A DNA stretch of 64,000 nt. Origin: Arthrobacter globiformis. Lineage in GTDB: Bacteria > Actinomycetota > Actinomycetes > Actinomycetales > Micrococcaceae. The notes beneath the pieces were generated by a model that made no database searches, was not told the DNA's origin, and saw only the letters and a program-made list of their open reading frames with translations. The stretch lies in contig NZ_JAUSXI010000001.1 of assembly GCF_030815865.1 (NCBI RefSeq), forward strand, positions 4,154,001 through 4,218,000. The letters run 5' to 3'. Every line of letters starts with the position of its first letter. Within the stretch, counting starts at the first letter, position 1. The translations under genes and the position numbers were made by a program. Positions 44,088 through 51,580 of this stretch are shown here, piece after piece.

Positions 44088-44110
44088 CATACTTGCAAAA
44101 TGCAAGTATG
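44088..44110. promoter_or_regulatory. operator palindrome of the VOC-HxlR unit
   Basis: CATACTTGCA and TGCAAGTATG are perfect 10-bp arms around AAA. The site overlaps the presumed -10 region of the VOC gene on the minus strand, so a bound repressor would block transcription. The TACTTgcAAAatGCAAGTA shape resembles sites of HxlR/YodB-type repressors, and the coupled HxlR protein is the likely ligand-sensing repressor. Confidence 0.78.
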
Positions 44111-44356
44111 ACGTCAAGATCACGGCCGCGCAGTCCGCAACTTGCAGGCGTGTAGGAGCACGTTCAGAGGTACGGCCGAGAATAGGGACCAGACCGTGCG
44201 TTGGGCATTGGAGCAGAGATTTGTCGCGCTCCCATGGGTCAGCTAAAAATTTTCTCGAAACCTTAGCGTTTTGAGACGGGAAGGTTTCGAGTGGGGAACC
44301 CATGTATACATGACCGTTCGCGCGATAGCTGGCATACGGGGGAGTCAGCGGCACGT

Positions 44357-45286
44357 TCAGCTTCGTTCGGTGTTCTCGGCGGCTGAAGTTGTTGGGTTTG
44401 CCTCGGGTGTTTGGTGCTGGGTTGTTTGATTGTTGGTTGCAGCCCAGTGAGCGAGTAGTTGGAGGCTGTCGTGGGAGGTGGAGCCGGGCTCGGCCGTGTA
44501 GGCGAGGATGGACAGTCCTTTGTCAGTGGCGACTTCCAGTCCTTCGAAGGTCAGGTCCAGGTCCCCGACAATGGGGTGATGAACTTGTTTTGATCCGGAG
44601 TGATGGAGCCGTACGTCGTGGGCTGCCCAAAGGGTGCGGAAGTCGTCGCTGCGGGTGGCCAGTTCTCCGATGAGGTCGCTGAGGTCCCGGTCGTAGGGTG
44701 CCCGTCCTGCGGCGCTGCGCAGGAGCGCCACCGTCTGCCGGGCCGCGTCGCCCCAGTTCCGGTAAAAATCCCTGGAGCGGGGGTCCAGGAAGAGGAAACG
44801 GCCGAAGTTCGCCGGTCTCTGCGGCTGGACGTACATCTCTGAGTAGAACGCCCTCCCGAGCTGGTTCGAGGCGACGATGTCCAGCCGTTCGTTCTGCACG
44901 ACGGTGGGCAGAGCGGTCATCGCGTCGATCATCCTTTGCACCCCCGGACGTACCTGCTGTGCCCGGGCTGGACCGCGCCGGCGTGCCGGGTGCGTGCCTT
45001 CGTTGGCGGCGCGCACCAGGTCGTAAAGGTGGACCCGCTCGGCGTCATCAAGCTTCAACGCCTGGCTGATGCCCTCCAGGACCGATTCCGAGACGCCCTT
45101 GGCGTTCCCCCGCTCGAGCCGGATGTAGTACTCGGTACTCATCCCCGCCAGCAGGGCAACCTCTTCGCGGCGCAAGCCATTGACGCGGCGCCGGCGGTAA
45201 CCGAAGACGGGGAGGCCCGCCTGTTCCGGGGTGATCCTGGCCCGCCGGGTCATCAGGAACTCACGAATCTCGTTGGCGCTGTCCAT
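44357..45286 (-). CDS. XRE-family regulator with MmyB-like ligand-binding domain
   Basis: 309 residues. The N-terminal helix-turn-helix (FLMTRRARITPEQAGLPVFGYRRRRVNGLRREEVALLAGMSTEYYIRLERGNAKGVSESVLEGISQAL) is followed by a MmyB domain (about residues 110-275: NERLDIVASNQLGRAFYSEMYV, RFLFLDPRSRDFYRNWGDAARQTVALLRSAAGR, LHHSGSKQVHHPIVGDLDLTFEGLEVATDKGLSILAYTAEPGSTSHDSLQLLAHWA). MmyB domains are PAS-like and may bind fatty-acid-like ligands. The Thr/Gln/Asn-rich tail is low complexity. It is divergent from an SDR gene. Confidence 0.9.
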   Translation of the reverse strand: MDSANEIREFLMTRRARITPEQAGLPVFGYRRRRVNGLRREEVALLAGMSTEYYIRLERGNAKGVSESVLEGISQALKLDDAERVHLYDLVRAANEGTHPARRRGPARAQQVRPGVQRMIDAMTALPTVVQNERLDIVASNQLGRAFYSEMYVQPQRPANFGRFLFLDPRSRDFYRNWGDAARQTVALLRSAAGRAPYDRDLSDLIGELATRSDDFRTLWAAHDVRLHHSGSKQVHHPIVGDLDLTFEGLEVATDKGLSILAYTAEPGSTSHDSLQLLAHWAATNNQTTQHQTPEANPTTSAAENTERS

Positions 45287-45375
45287 CCTTCGACGCTACG
45301 CCCCAAACCCGGCGTTAGGGGGTTACTGCCATTAACCGGGTAGGCAGGGACTCCCTAGCCCGTTGCAGGCGATAT

Positions 45376-45391
45376 TGACTGAAGACAGTCA
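45376..45391. promoter_or_regulatory. candidate operator upstream of the SDR gene
   Basis: TGACTG and CAGTCA are a perfect 6-bp inverted repeat around AAGA, 22 bases before the SDR start and next to GATATT, a possible -10 element. Divergent MmyB-type regulators commonly repress such SDR genes; binding here is inference. Confidence 0.5.
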
Positions 45392-45412
45392 CCTACACGA
45401 AAAGGAAACACC

Positions 45413-46270
45413 ATGACTGATCAGGAAGTTTGGTTCATCACCGGCGCCGCCCGCGGAATGGGCATCGATATCGCCCGCGCGGCACTCAACGCCGGCCACG
45501 CAGTGGTCGGCACCGCACGCGACGCACACCGCGTCACCGAGGCTCTGGGTGAGCACGAGAACCTGCTCGCCGTGTCACTGGACATCACCGACGAAACCGA
45601 GGCCAGCACCGCGGTCAAAGCGGCCGTGGAACGGTTCGGCCGTATCGACAGGCTCGTGAACAACGCCGGGAACTTCTACGCCGGGTTCTTCGAAGTCATC
45701 AGCCCGGCCCAGTTCCGCCAGCAGATGGAAACGAACTTCTTCGGGCCCCTGAACGTCACCCGGGCTGTGCTGCCGGTCATGCGCGCCCAGCGCAGCGGCC
45801 ACGTCATCACCTTCAGCTCCACCGCCGGGCTCACCGGCCAGGAGTTCGTCGCCGCGTACTGCGCCTCGAAGTTCGCGACCGAGGGCTGGATGGAATCCCT
45901 CCGCTTCGATCTGGAGCCCTACGGCATCAACACCACCATCGTCGAACCGGGCTTCTTCCGCACCGAACTGCTCGTCGAAGGTGCCTCCACGATCTGGCCC
46001 GAACTCTCCATCGATGACTACGACCAGCGCACCCAAGGCACCATCGAGGCCTGGAAGGGCATGAACGGCAAGCAGGGCGGAGACCCGGCCAAACTCGCCA
46101 CCGCCCTCATCACGATCACCGCCCAGGACCAGCCACCGCTGCGCTTCCTCGCCGGTGCCGACGCCGTCCAGACCGCAGAAGACAAGGCACACCTGCTCCT
46201 CGAGCAGGCCAACGCCTACCGCGAACTGTCTTCCTCCCTCGCCCACGACGACGTCCTGACCGGCCAGTAG
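45413..46270 (+). CDS. SDR-family oxidoreductase (MmyB-associated)
   Basis: 285 residues. The cofactor motif is TGAARGMGIDIA near residues 11-22, NNAG is in RLVNNAGNFYAGFF, and the active site is FSSTAGLTGQEFVAAYCASKFATEG with Tyr and Lys near residues 145 and 149. It is a classical NAD(P)-dependent SDR; AAAAGGAAA precedes the ATG. It faces a MmyB-type regulator, a pair commonly seen in actinobacterial redox or xenobiotic clusters. The substrate is unknown. Confidence 0.9.
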   Translation: MTDQEVWFITGAARGMGIDIARAALNAGHAVVGTARDAHRVTEALGEHENLLAVSLDITDETEASTAVKAAVERFGRIDRLVNNAGNFYAGFFEVISPAQFRQQMETNFFGPLNVTRAVLPVMRAQRSGHVITFSSTAGLTGQEFVAAYCASKFATEGWMESLRFDLEPYGINTTIVEPGFFRTELLVEGASTIWPELSIDDYDQRTQGTIEAWKGMNGKQGGDPAKLATALITITAQDQPPLRFLAGADAVQTAEDKAHLLLEQANAYRELSSSLAHDDVLTGQ

Positions 46271-46359
46271 TAACTGCCTGCCCGGGCAGCACGCCACCGG
46301 GACAGGGGCTTAGAACCTCGCAAAAGCACTACGAGGAAAGACACACGACAACGCCCCTT

Positions 46360-46395
46360 GGATACGCGCGGCACCGAACCGTGCCGCGCGTATCC
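46360..46395 (+). terminator. hairpin after the first SDR gene
   Basis: Perfect 15-bp arms GGATACGCGCGGCAC (46360-46374) and GTGCCGCGCGTATCC (46381-46395) with a 6-base loop lie 90 bases after the SDR stop. There is no T run, so it may be a rho-dependent or regulatory stem. The segment 46271-46556 otherwise shows no gene. Confidence 0.6.
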
Positions 46396-46556
46396 ACTGC
46401 TGGGCTGGCCGACAGCATGTCCTGGCCTGCGAGGGCGGGACAGGCTCGGGTCGTTCAACAGCTACTCCTCGAATCAAACTCCCGCGTCACCCCTGCTGAA
46501 TTCGTTCTGAACCAGCTCCAGGCCGGTATCGGCCTTTGTATGAAAAGGACACTGCT

Positions 46557-47318
46557 ATGACTTCCAGACTTACCGGAACTGTCGCGATCATTACCGGTGC
46601 CAGCAGCGGCATCGGCCACGCCACTGCCCTTGAACTCGCTGGCCGGGGCGCTTCCGTCGCTCTTGTCGCCCGCCGTCAGGACCGCCTCGATGAACTCGTC
46701 GAAGAAATCGAAAAGGCCGGCGGGACAGCGCTGGCGGTACCAACAGACATCTCCAACCGCGCCCAGGCAGAAGCCGCCGTCACCAAGACCATCGAGGCAT
46801 TCGGCCGGCTGGACATTCTTGTCAATAATGCCGGGCTGATGATCCTCGGGCCCTTCGCCGAAGCCGACGTGAATGACTTCGAACGGATGATCGCCATCAA
46901 CCAGCAAGGGCTGCTGTACATGACGAAGGCGGCCCTGCCCTACCTGCAAAAAGCAGCGGGCGATGACCTTCGCCAAGTGGCCGACATCATCAACATCTCC
47001 TCGGTTGCGGGGCGCACCGCTTACCCCATCATGGGCGTCTACAACATGACGAAATTCGGGGTCAACGGCTTCAGTGAAGCCCTCCGTCAGGAACTGGCCC
47101 AAACCCACGTCCGCGTCGGTGTCCTCGAACCGGGCAAGGTCGCAACCGAACTCGACTCCCACAACACGGACGAAGTACGCGCCGACATCGAAGCCAACTT
47201 CGGCGGGTTCCGCATCCTGGACCCACAGGACATCGCCGACGGCATCGCCTACATGGTCACCCGCCCCTGGCACACCGCGATCGGTGAACTCTGGATCATG
47301 CCCACCGAACAGGGCTGA
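46557..47318 (+). CDS. SDR-family oxidoreductase (YdfG/clavulanate dehydrogenase-like)
   Basis: 253 residues. VAIITGASSGIGHATALELAGRGASVALVARRQDRLDELV is the cofactor-binding start; NNAGLM follows, and the active site is ISSVAGRTAYPIMGVYNMTKFGVNGFSEALRQEL. The YNMTK motif and RVGVLEPGKVATEL match the YdfG subgroup acting on small hydroxy acids or ketones. AAAAGGAC stands eight bases before ATG 46557. It probably shares control with the SDR 287 bases upstream. Confidence 0.9.
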   Translation: MTSRLTGTVAIITGASSGIGHATALELAGRGASVALVARRQDRLDELVEEIEKAGGTALAVPTDISNRAQAEAAVTKTIEAFGRLDILVNNAGLMILGPFAEADVNDFERMIAINQQGLLYMTKAALPYLQKAAGDDLRQVADIINISSVAGRTAYPIMGVYNMTKFGVNGFSEALRQELAQTHVRVGVLEPGKVATELDSHNTDEVRADIEANFGGFRILDPQDIADGIAYMVTRPWHTAIGELWIMPTEQG

Positions 47319-47364
47319 CACCCATCCCGCCCTCCGGGCAGGCTATTGCTCCGATGGCGCCGGC

Positions 47365-47398
47365 AGACGTCTCGTAACCCTTGGGATACGAGACGTCT
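47365..47398 (+). terminator. hairpin terminator after the second SDR gene
   Basis: AGACGTCTCGTA (47365-47376) pairs perfectly with TACGAGACGTCT (47387-47398). TTATGCTT follows. It lies about 45 bases after the SDR stop. Confidence 0.7.
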
Positions 47399-47466
47399 TA
47401 TGCTTCTGTTCGGAAAAATCACGATTCCCGTGAAATGACGCAACTTTCTCAGCGTCCAGAGATTCT

Positions 47467-47521
47467 CATAACTATGTCCCGAAACTTGCCGGTGGAATCG
47501 GCATAGTGATCTTTAGTTATG
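47467..47521. promoter_or_regulatory. possible res/recombination site upstream of the serine resolvase
   Basis: CATAACTATG at 47467-47476 is matched in inverted order by CATAGT at 47502-47507 and AGTTATG at 47515-47521, next to the resolvase start. Resolvases of this class usually act on paired 12-bp half sites upstream of their gene. The number and order of subsites cannot be confirmed here. Confidence 0.45.
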
Positions 47522-47541
47522 CGACACATCGGAGGCAGGCC

Positions 47542-48189
47542 ATGACGAAACTTATCGGCTACGCACGAGTTTCGACACGGCAGCAGTCAACCGACCGGCA
47601 GCGGGCAGATCTACTGGCCGCCGGCGTTCGACGCGATGACCTCTACATCGACCATGGGGTCTCCGGAGCACGCGCGTCACGACCACAGTTTGATCGAGCA
47701 CTCGACGCACTGATCGAGGGGGACACCCTCGTCATCACGACTTTGGACAGGCTCGGGCGATCCACCCAGAACATGCTGACCTTCGCCGATGAACTCCGTA
47801 GCAGGCGCGCCGGCCTGCGCGTACTGAACCTGGGCGGGGGCGACGTCGACACAGCAACACCGATGGGGTCAATGTTGTTCACGATCATGGCCGCCCTTGC
47901 CCAGATGGAACACGAGATCAAGCGCGAACGCGTCACGGATTCCATCAACAAACGAAGAGAAGCTGGCCGGGACCTTGGCGGCCGGCCGCGCCGGGTTACC
48001 GATAGCCAGATCCGAAGCGCCGTTCAACTGGTCAAAGGCGGCGAGCCCGCAGCGCAGGTTGCCCGGGACCTGGGAATGTCCCGAGCAACCTTTACAGGCG
48101 GTCACGAGCGCTTGCCGACCAGAAGGCTGCCATTTAGCGCCCACACCCTCCCTGCTACACGCCGGTCCGTCCTGCCGGTTCCGGCGTGA
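47542..48189 (+). CDS. serine recombinase (resolvase/invertase), C-terminus frameshifted
   Basis: LIGYARVSTRQQSTDRQRADL carries the nucleophile Ser11. DHGVSGARASRPQFDRAL, TLDRLGRSTQNML and MGSMLFTIMAALAQMEHEIKRERV are the catalytic and helix-E regions. GGRPRRVTDSQIRSAVQLVKGGEPAAQVARDLGMSRATF begins the DNA-binding domain. After this the frame gives an unrelated tail to 48189. One extra T in the TTT at 48091-48093 restores YRRSRALADQKAAI ending at TAG 48135-48137, for 198 residues. The present form likely has a damaged recognition helix. GGAGG-like sequence precedes ATG 47542. Confidence 0.82.
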   Translation: MTKLIGYARVSTRQQSTDRQRADLLAAGVRRDDLYIDHGVSGARASRPQFDRALDALIEGDTLVITTLDRLGRSTQNMLTFADELRSRRAGLRVLNLGGGDVDTATPMGSMLFTIMAALAQMEHEIKRERVTDSINKRREAGRDLGGRPRRVTDSQIRSAVQLVKGGEPAAQVARDLGMSRATFTGGHERLPTRRLPFSAHTLPATRRSVLPVPA

Positions 48190-48526
48190 ACCCTTGTGCG
48201 TGGTGGGGTGCTGGGGAAGCGGCTCGCTGGGGCGAACCGGGAGTCGGGCGTCCACTCCGCTTCGCGCCGTGGCCGGCTGTTGGGTGCTGCCGGTCATCAC
48301 CAGGTGTGTCTACGACGTTTTGGCTGCTGTCCTGACGGATTGTACGTGCCCGCTCCGGCCCGTCTAGCCCCTCCGTAAACTCCGGGGCCTGCGGACCAGG
48401 AAATGCCCTGCGACGCTCCTTCGTCGCTGATTTCCTCCGGGAATTTCAGGTCTTGGGGGATGGAGGGGTCTTCGGCCCGACGTGCTGCTGCGGCAAGACG
48501 ATGGACAAGATCGAGTGATCCGAGGA
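48190..48526. other. gene-poor stretch holding the first 147-bp direct repeat
   Basis: Lies between the resolvase and the flavoprotein gene. I see no credible gene. The notable content is the direct repeat at 48272-48442; the rest is GC-rich and unassigned. Confidence 0.5.
48272..48442 (+). repeat. direct repeat copy A flanking the flavoprotein-TetR cassette
   Basis: A 24-base block (GCCGGCTGTTGGGTGCTGCC followed by GGTC, 48272-48295) is followed by 147 bases (48296-48442) that reappear at 50763-50909 with three differences, all in the same orientation. Copy B carries a 22-base insertion between the two blocks. Together they bracket the genes at 48527-50249. The element is unrecognised; it may be a remnant of a transposon or an integration site. 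Confidence 0.85.
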
Positions 48527-49474
48527 TCAGTTGGCTGGTACTGGCTCGGTGTGGCCGTTGAGAGCCTTCTCGACGTCGGCGGCGACCAGATAGTGGTTGT
48601 TGAGCGCGATGGCGGCGGCGGACCCGGCGGCCGCGGCGTTGATCAGCTGGGCGGTGGGGTCCACGACGTTGCCGGGTGCCCACACGCCGTCGATGCTGGT
48701 GCGACCGGTGCGATCGGTGGCGACCCAGCCCTCGTCATTGACTTCGCAGCCCAGGGCGGTCAGGATTTCGTCGGACGGTACGAAGCGTGGGCCGACGAAC
48801 AGCCCCGTGCGTCTGACCATCGGACCCTCGGCGAGTTCGACACCGCGGACGCCGGTCTCGTCGGACACGATCCGCGTCACTTCGCCATCGACGATCCGCA
48901 CGCCGCGAGCGGCCAACAGCTCCCGCTCGTGGGCCTCCAGTTCGATCCGGTGGGGAAAGAACACCATATCGTCGGACCACTGCCGGATCAGCTGCGCCTG
49001 GCGCAGGCTGAACGCACGGTCCTCCCCTCCGATCACCCCGAGCGCGCTGTCCCGTACCTCGTAGCCGTGGCAGTACGGGCAAAAATGCACATCCTGGCCC
49101 CACCGCTGGCGCAGGCCCGGGATCTCGGGGAGCTCATCGCGGAGCCCCGTGGCTACCACCACCGCGCGTGTGTCCAGCCGCCCGCCCCCGGCCAGGCGCA
49201 CGGCGAACCGCTCCCCTTCGAGGCGGTCGATGCCGACCGCTCGGCCCGACAGCAGCTCCCCGCCGTAGCTGGCGACCTCTCGCCTGCCCGTGGACAACAG
49301 CTCGGCCGGGTCCATGCCGTCGCGGGACAAGAAGCCGTGCAGGTGCGACGCCGGGGCATTGCGCGGTTCGCCGGCATCGACCACCACCACCCGGCGTCGG
49401 GACCGACCCAACATCAACGCCGCGGACAACCCAGCCACCCCGCCACCGACCACAACCACGTCGTACTCCGCCAT
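48527..49474 (-). CDS. thioredoxin reductase-like FAD/NAD(P) oxidoreductase
   Basis: 315 residues. The FAD motif VVVVGGGVAGLSAALMLGR is at the N-terminus. The NAD(P) domain has VIGGEDRAFSLRQAQL, with a modified Gly motif. Redox cysteines C132 and C135 are in CPYCHGYE, and the C-terminal IDGVWAPGNVVDP contains a changed GD motif (GN for GD). Low-molecular-weight thioredoxin reductases or bacillithiol/dithiol oxidases are similar. It is divergent from a TetR gene that probably controls it. A partner disulfide substrate is not evident. Confidence 0.87.
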   Translation of the reverse strand: MAEYDVVVVGGGVAGLSAALMLGRSRRRVVVVDAGEPRNAPASHLHGFLSRDGMDPAELLSTGRREVASYGGELLSGRAVGIDRLEGERFAVRLAGGGRLDTRAVVVATGLRDELPEIPGLRQRWGQDVHFCPYCHGYEVRDSALGVIGGEDRAFSLRQAQLIRQWSDDMVFFPHRIELEAHERELLAARGVRIVDGEVTRIVSDETGVRGVELAEGPMVRRTGLFVGPRFVPSDEILTALGCEVNDEGWVATDRTGRTSIDGVWAPGNVVDPTAQLINAAAAGSAAAIALNNHYLVAADVEKALNGHTEPVPAN

Positions 49475-49504
49475 AACACTCACCCTTCCGGACCATCAGA
49501 TAAA

Positions 49505-49559
49505 ACCTCTAGAGGAAAGTTCTAGCATAGATACCGAGGATTGTTCTACTCCGGGGTAG
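49505..49559. promoter_or_regulatory. operator region between flavoprotein and TetR genes
   Basis: Two palindromes lie in the 94-base divergent intergenic region. CCTCTAGAGG at 49505-49514 is perfect, and CTACTCCGGGGTAG at 49546-49559 matches at 12 of 14 positions. Either could be bound by the TetR protein. Confidence 0.55.
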
Positions 49560-49568
49560 GATGGACCA

Positions 49569-50249
49569 ATGACCAGGACCCCCACTCCCAGCACGGGCCA
49601 CCGGGCCAGGCCCGGCTCGCGCCGGGAGGACATCGCGGCCGCCGCGATCGAGCTGTTCCTCTCTCGGGGTGTCGCGGCGACCCGGGTGGACGACATCCTG
49701 GCCGCGGCCGGCGGCGTGAGCGTGGGAAGCTTCTACCACCACTTCCGCGACAAGCTCAGCCTGGCCGCCACGGTCTATCTGGAACACCTGCAGCGCTTCC
49801 AGCGCGACCTGCTCGTCGAGCTTGACCGCCACGCTCGCACCGAGGACGCCGTCCGCGGGGTGGTGGTGGCCTACCTACGGTGGGCCGGGGCTGATCCGCG
49901 GGCTATGGGCTACCTGCATCAGTGCCGCGAGCCCAACGTCGTCGAGATCTCCGAAGGCGAAGAAGCCCGGCTCAAGCAAGGCTTTTACGATCGGCTCGCC
50001 GGCTGGCTCGGCGAACGCGCCGCGACCGGGGAGCTACGAGCGCTGCCGCACGAGCACAGCCTTGCGCTATGGCTCGGGCCCGCCGAACAGCTCGTTCGGG
50101 CCGCCATCGAACCCTCCGGGCATTCCACCGCACCGGAGCCCGACGCCCTGGCCGCACACCTCGCCCACGCCGAACGAGTCCTCGCCGACGCCGCCTGGCA
50201 AGCCCTTCGACGCCCCGCCCCGGGCGACACTGCCGACCAAGCGCGCTAG
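49569..50249 (+). CDS. TetR/AcrR-family regulator
   Basis: 226 residues. The N-terminal helix-turn-helix is SRREDIAAAAIELFLSRGVAATRVDDILAAAGGVSVGSFYHHFRDKLSLAATVYLEHL (about residues 17-74). The C-terminal effector domain is less recognisable but has the helical pattern of the family. It is divergent from the flavoprotein, so it likely represses both genes and is relieved by a small toxic or redox-active ligand. Confidence 0.9.
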   Translation: MTRTPTPSTGHRARPGSRREDIAAAAIELFLSRGVAATRVDDILAAAGGVSVGSFYHHFRDKLSLAATVYLEHLQRFQRDLLVELDRHARTEDAVRGVVVAYLRWAGADPRAMGYLHQCREPNVVEISEGEEARLKQGFYDRLAGWLGERAATGELRALPHEHSLALWLGPAEQLVRAAIEPSGHSTAPEPDALAAHLAHAERVLADAAWQALRRPAPGDTADQAR

Positions 50250-50302
50250 TAACGGCCAGCGGCAGCGCCGCAGCAACCACAATCGCCACTCACATCCGAG
50301 GC

Positions 50303-50440
50303 ATGGCCGACGTCGTGAGCACCGAAGCACACGTGAACCCTGGAGTGCTGGAGAACACCCGGCAGTACGCCGCACTGGACTGGCACAATGAAATCGTGGC
50401 CGTCCTGTTCGCGCGCGAGCATCGGGCGGCAATGAATTAG
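50303..50440 (+). CDS. short hypothetical ORF
   Basis: 45 codons (ADVVSTEAHVNPGVLENT onward) with codon use like neighbouring genes, after a CCGAGG element close to the ATG. I recognise no domain. It lies between TetR and a 12-bp inverted repeat inside the accessory region, and may be a remnant of a longer gene. Confidence 0.35.
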   Translation: MADVVSTEAHVNPGVLENTRQYAALDWHNEIVAVLFAREHRAAMN

Positions 50441-50447
50441 CCAGCAT

Positions 50448-50491
50448 GGGTGCCCATTTCGTCAATTACTCAAATGAGTAAATGGGCACCC
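50448..50491. repeat. 12-bp inverted repeat with inner stem
   Basis: GGGTGCCCATTT (50448-50459) pairs exactly with AAATGGGCACCC (50480-50491). The spacer contains ACTC and GAGT, a second stem. No T run follows. It lies at the edge of the flavoprotein-TetR cassette and could be a terminator, attachment site or element end. Confidence 0.65.
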
Positions 50492-50716
50492 GCCTGATCG
50501 CCCAATCTGCGCCAGAGTGCGCGGGTGGTCCGACGCATGTGGCAGCCGGCGCCTGTGGTCACCAGCGACGGACCGCCGTTCCCGGTTGGTTCCAGTGTGC
50601 CCACCAGGTGCGCCGGCCCCGCCCAAGATCCGAGAACCCACGAGCGGTTCCGGTGGAAGCCTGGGAAAAGGAATCATGCTCGCAGGGCTCACACCCTTTG
50701 GGCGTCCGCTGGCGCA

Positions 50717-50909
50717 GCCGGCTGTTGGGTGCTGCCGGTCCGTCGCAGGGCTCCTGCCCGTCATCACCAGATGTGTCTACGACGTTTTGGCTGCTGTCCT
50801 GACGGATTGTACGTGCCCGCTCCGGCCCGTCTAGCCCCTCCGTAAACTCCGAGGCCTGCGGACCAGGAAATGCCCTGCGGCGCTCCTTCGTCGCTGATTT
50901 CCTCCGGGA
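50717..50909 (+). repeat. direct repeat copy B flanking the flavoprotein-TetR cassette
   Basis: Contains the 24-base block at 50717-50740, a 22-base insertion at 50741-50762 and the 147-base block at 50763-50909 that matches 48296-48442 with three substitutions. Confidence 0.85.
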
Positions 50910-51054
50910 TTTCCTGCCCCTTGCCCTGCGGGTAGACAGGCCTCCGTCGGGCACAGCTCCGCAAGCTTCGCCAGCAGCCAAAACAACGGGGGAGAGGGGA
51001 AGCTGACCGCTCACCACGAGCGCCCCACCCACCGCTTGACAGACATAGAAGCAT

Positions 51055-51106
51055 CGGGGTCACCCCGCACCCAAACCGAAAGGTTACTGGGCGCGGGGTG
51101 ACCCCG
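51055..51106 (-). terminator. terminator of the thioredoxin gene
   Basis: Perfect 14-bp arms CGGGGTCACCCCGC (51055-51068) and GCGGGGTGACCCCG (51093-51106) lie 37 bases beyond the thioredoxin stop. Each arm is itself a palindrome, so several foldings are possible. Confidence 0.65.
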
Positions 51107-51142
51107 TTGCTGTTTTAACGAGCGCTTAGGGCCCGGGATCCT

Positions 51143-51580
51143 TTAGAATTCGGGGATCTGCGAGCCATCCTGGGGCCCGGCGCTCTTGCCGGCGCTGTTG
51201 CCCGCGGCTGCAGCTGCCTCGGCCTGGGAGCGGGCCACATGGGCGTGGACTTCCTCCATGTCGAGCGCCTTGACGGCGTCAATGACCTGCTCGAGCTGCG
51301 GGGCGGCCAGCGCACCGGGCTGTGAGAAGACCAGCACCTTCTCGCGGAATGCCATCAGCGTGGGGATCGAGGAAATGCCCGCCTCCGCTGCCAGCTGCTG
51401 CTCGGCTTCGGTGTCCACTTTCGCGAAAACGACGTCCGGGTGCTTTTCCGAAACCGCGGAGTACGTGGGGGCGAACTGGCGGCAGGGGCCACACCATTCA
51501 GCCCAGAAGTCCACCAGGACAATGTCGTTGCCCTCGATGGTCGATGCGAACTGTTCACCTGTGATGTCAACGGTAGCCAT
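51143..51580 (-). CDS. trxA: thioredoxin
   Basis: 145 residues. VLVDFWAEWCGPCRQFAP contains the redox pair C30-C33, and the cis-proline is in GISSIPTLMAF. A normal thioredoxin ends near residue 105; this one has an additional Ala/Gln/Ser-rich tail of about 40 residues ending DGSQIPEF, which is likely disordered. It reduces disulfides in cytoplasmic proteins using electrons from thioredoxin reductase. A flavoprotein of that family lies 1.7 kb away but in the accessory region. Confidence 0.92.
   Translation of the reverse strand: MATVDITGEQFASTIEGNDIVLVDFWAEWCGPCRQFAPTYSAVSEKHPDVVFAKVDTEAEQQLAAEAGISSIPTLMAFREKVLVFSQPGALAAPQLEQVIDAVKALDMEEVHAHVARSQAEAAAAAGNSAGKSAGPQDGSQIPEF

Larger units (their letters stand above)
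50441..51142. other. intergenic region with hairpin, direct repeat copy B and terminator
   Basis: About 700 bases with no gene I can support. It holds the inverted repeat at 50448-50491, direct repeat copy B at 50717-50909 and the thioredoxin terminator at 51055-51106. Confidence 0.5.
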
